64,000 nt of DNA, from NCBI RefSeq assembly GCF_052156535.1, contig NZ_JBQKUP010000044.1, positions 314,521 to 378,520 of the forward strand, written 5' to 3'. A program made the translations under genes and the position numbers. This DNA is from Nitrospira_E sp052156535 (GTDB taxonomy: Bacteria > Nitrospirota > Nitrospiria > Nitrospirales > UBA8639). Below are positions 63,807 to 64,000 of the stretch, one piece after another. Under the pieces are notes generated by a model. That model saw nothing but the letters and a program-made list of their open reading frames with translations, was not told the origin of the DNA and made no database searches. How positions within the stretch are numbered: position 1 is the first letter of the stretch; each line of letters opens with the position of its first letter.

Positions 63807-64000
63807 TTCTTGACGCCTCCTACCCCCAATTTCGGGCCGGCGCCCAACAGCTCATTGCGCAGGCGCTGAAGGTGGAGGCGACGGAACTTTTGGCCACCTA
63901 TGCGGATCAACGGGATGAGCAAGGGCATGCGAGGGTTGTCCTCAGCGGCCCTCATCCCGAACGCGTTATTCAAACGGGCATGGGGCCCGTGCCGGTACGG
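63794..64000 (+). CDS. IS256-type transposase, N-terminal part (runs off the window)
   Basis: An open frame from ATG 63794 (MALPFLDASYPQFRAGAQ) that is still open at the window edge (69 codons). It reads in the style of IS256-type transposase N-termini: a helical region with QQLIAQALKVEATELLATYA, then HARVVLSGPHPERVIQTG and GPVPVR. The upstream edge overlaps the start of the IS3 remnant by 13 bp on the other strand. The composition is more GC-rich than nearby genes. It could be a live element or another fragment; the rest is outside the window. Confidence 0.65.
   Translation, partial: MALPFLDASYPQFRAGAQQLIAQALKVEATELLATYADQRDEQGHARVVLSGPHPERVIQTGMGPVPVR

Overview
The window looks like chromosome of a Gram-negative member of the Nitrospirota (Nitrospira-like). 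This is an inference from gene content and style, not a database match: a chlorite-dismutase-family heme protein, YCF48 and IPT/TIG secreted proteins, many PAS/GAF histidine kinases, cobalamin-dependent MetH, B12-type radical SAM proteins, an Flp pilin, a TonB-dependent receptor, and many conserved small proteins of no known function. Base composition is moderate, and several genes have weak or no Shine-Dalgarno sequence.

Layout. 0.1-5.3 kb: an orphan NarX-type histidine kinase behind tandem palindromic boxes, a CAT-anticodon tRNA, an EAL-HDOD regulator, two unknown genes, and a HemQ/Cld-like protein lacking the distal Arg of true chlorite dismutases. 5.5-13.5 kb: a housekeeping run cinA-thpR-recA-alaS-mltG-RidA-like, preceded by a secreted protein. 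14-16.7 kb: an IPT/TIG-repeat protein overlapping a YCF48 beta-propeller protein. 16.8-26.8 kb (minus strand): grpE-dnaK-dnaJ-rsmE without hrcA, behind a sigma70-like promoter, and valS-nadC-birA-coaX. 26.9-33 kb: a 36-residue basic protein, a HAD hydrolase, then a sensor pseudokinase followed by an intact hybrid kinase and a strong terminator. 33-40.3 kb: a methyltransferase, a minimal MutY-like glycosylase with a separate NUDIX gene, a heme-oxygenase-fold metalloenzyme, and envelope proteins with BamE-like segments. 40.4-51.4 kb: metH, two small unknowns, then a radical-SAM island: two tandem B12-type paralogues with an unusual CX4CX2C cluster motif, a J-like protein that has lost HPD, a third radical SAM protein and a small lipoprotein. 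51.5-54.7 kb: PhzF, a His-rich MoaB-like protein, a thioredoxin-like 2Fe-2S ferredoxin, a GGCT-like protein and a membrane aspartic protease. 55-61.8 kb: a probable metal/cofactor uptake operon (operator and near-consensus promoter, His-rich secreted protein, TonB-dependent receptor, TonB C-terminal-like protein) and a large hybrid kinase. 62.5-64 kb: a lone Flp pilin, then mobile-element debris: a multiply frameshifted IS3-type transposase abutting the start of an IS256-type transposase that runs off the window.

The strongest candidates for undescribed biology are the radical-SAM/J-like island (45.6-51.4 kb), the His-rich protein/receptor/TonB-like operon (54.97-58.4 kb) and the pseudokinase-hybrid kinase pair (28.3-32.9 kb). 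No CRISPR array, prophage or restriction/defence module was recognised.
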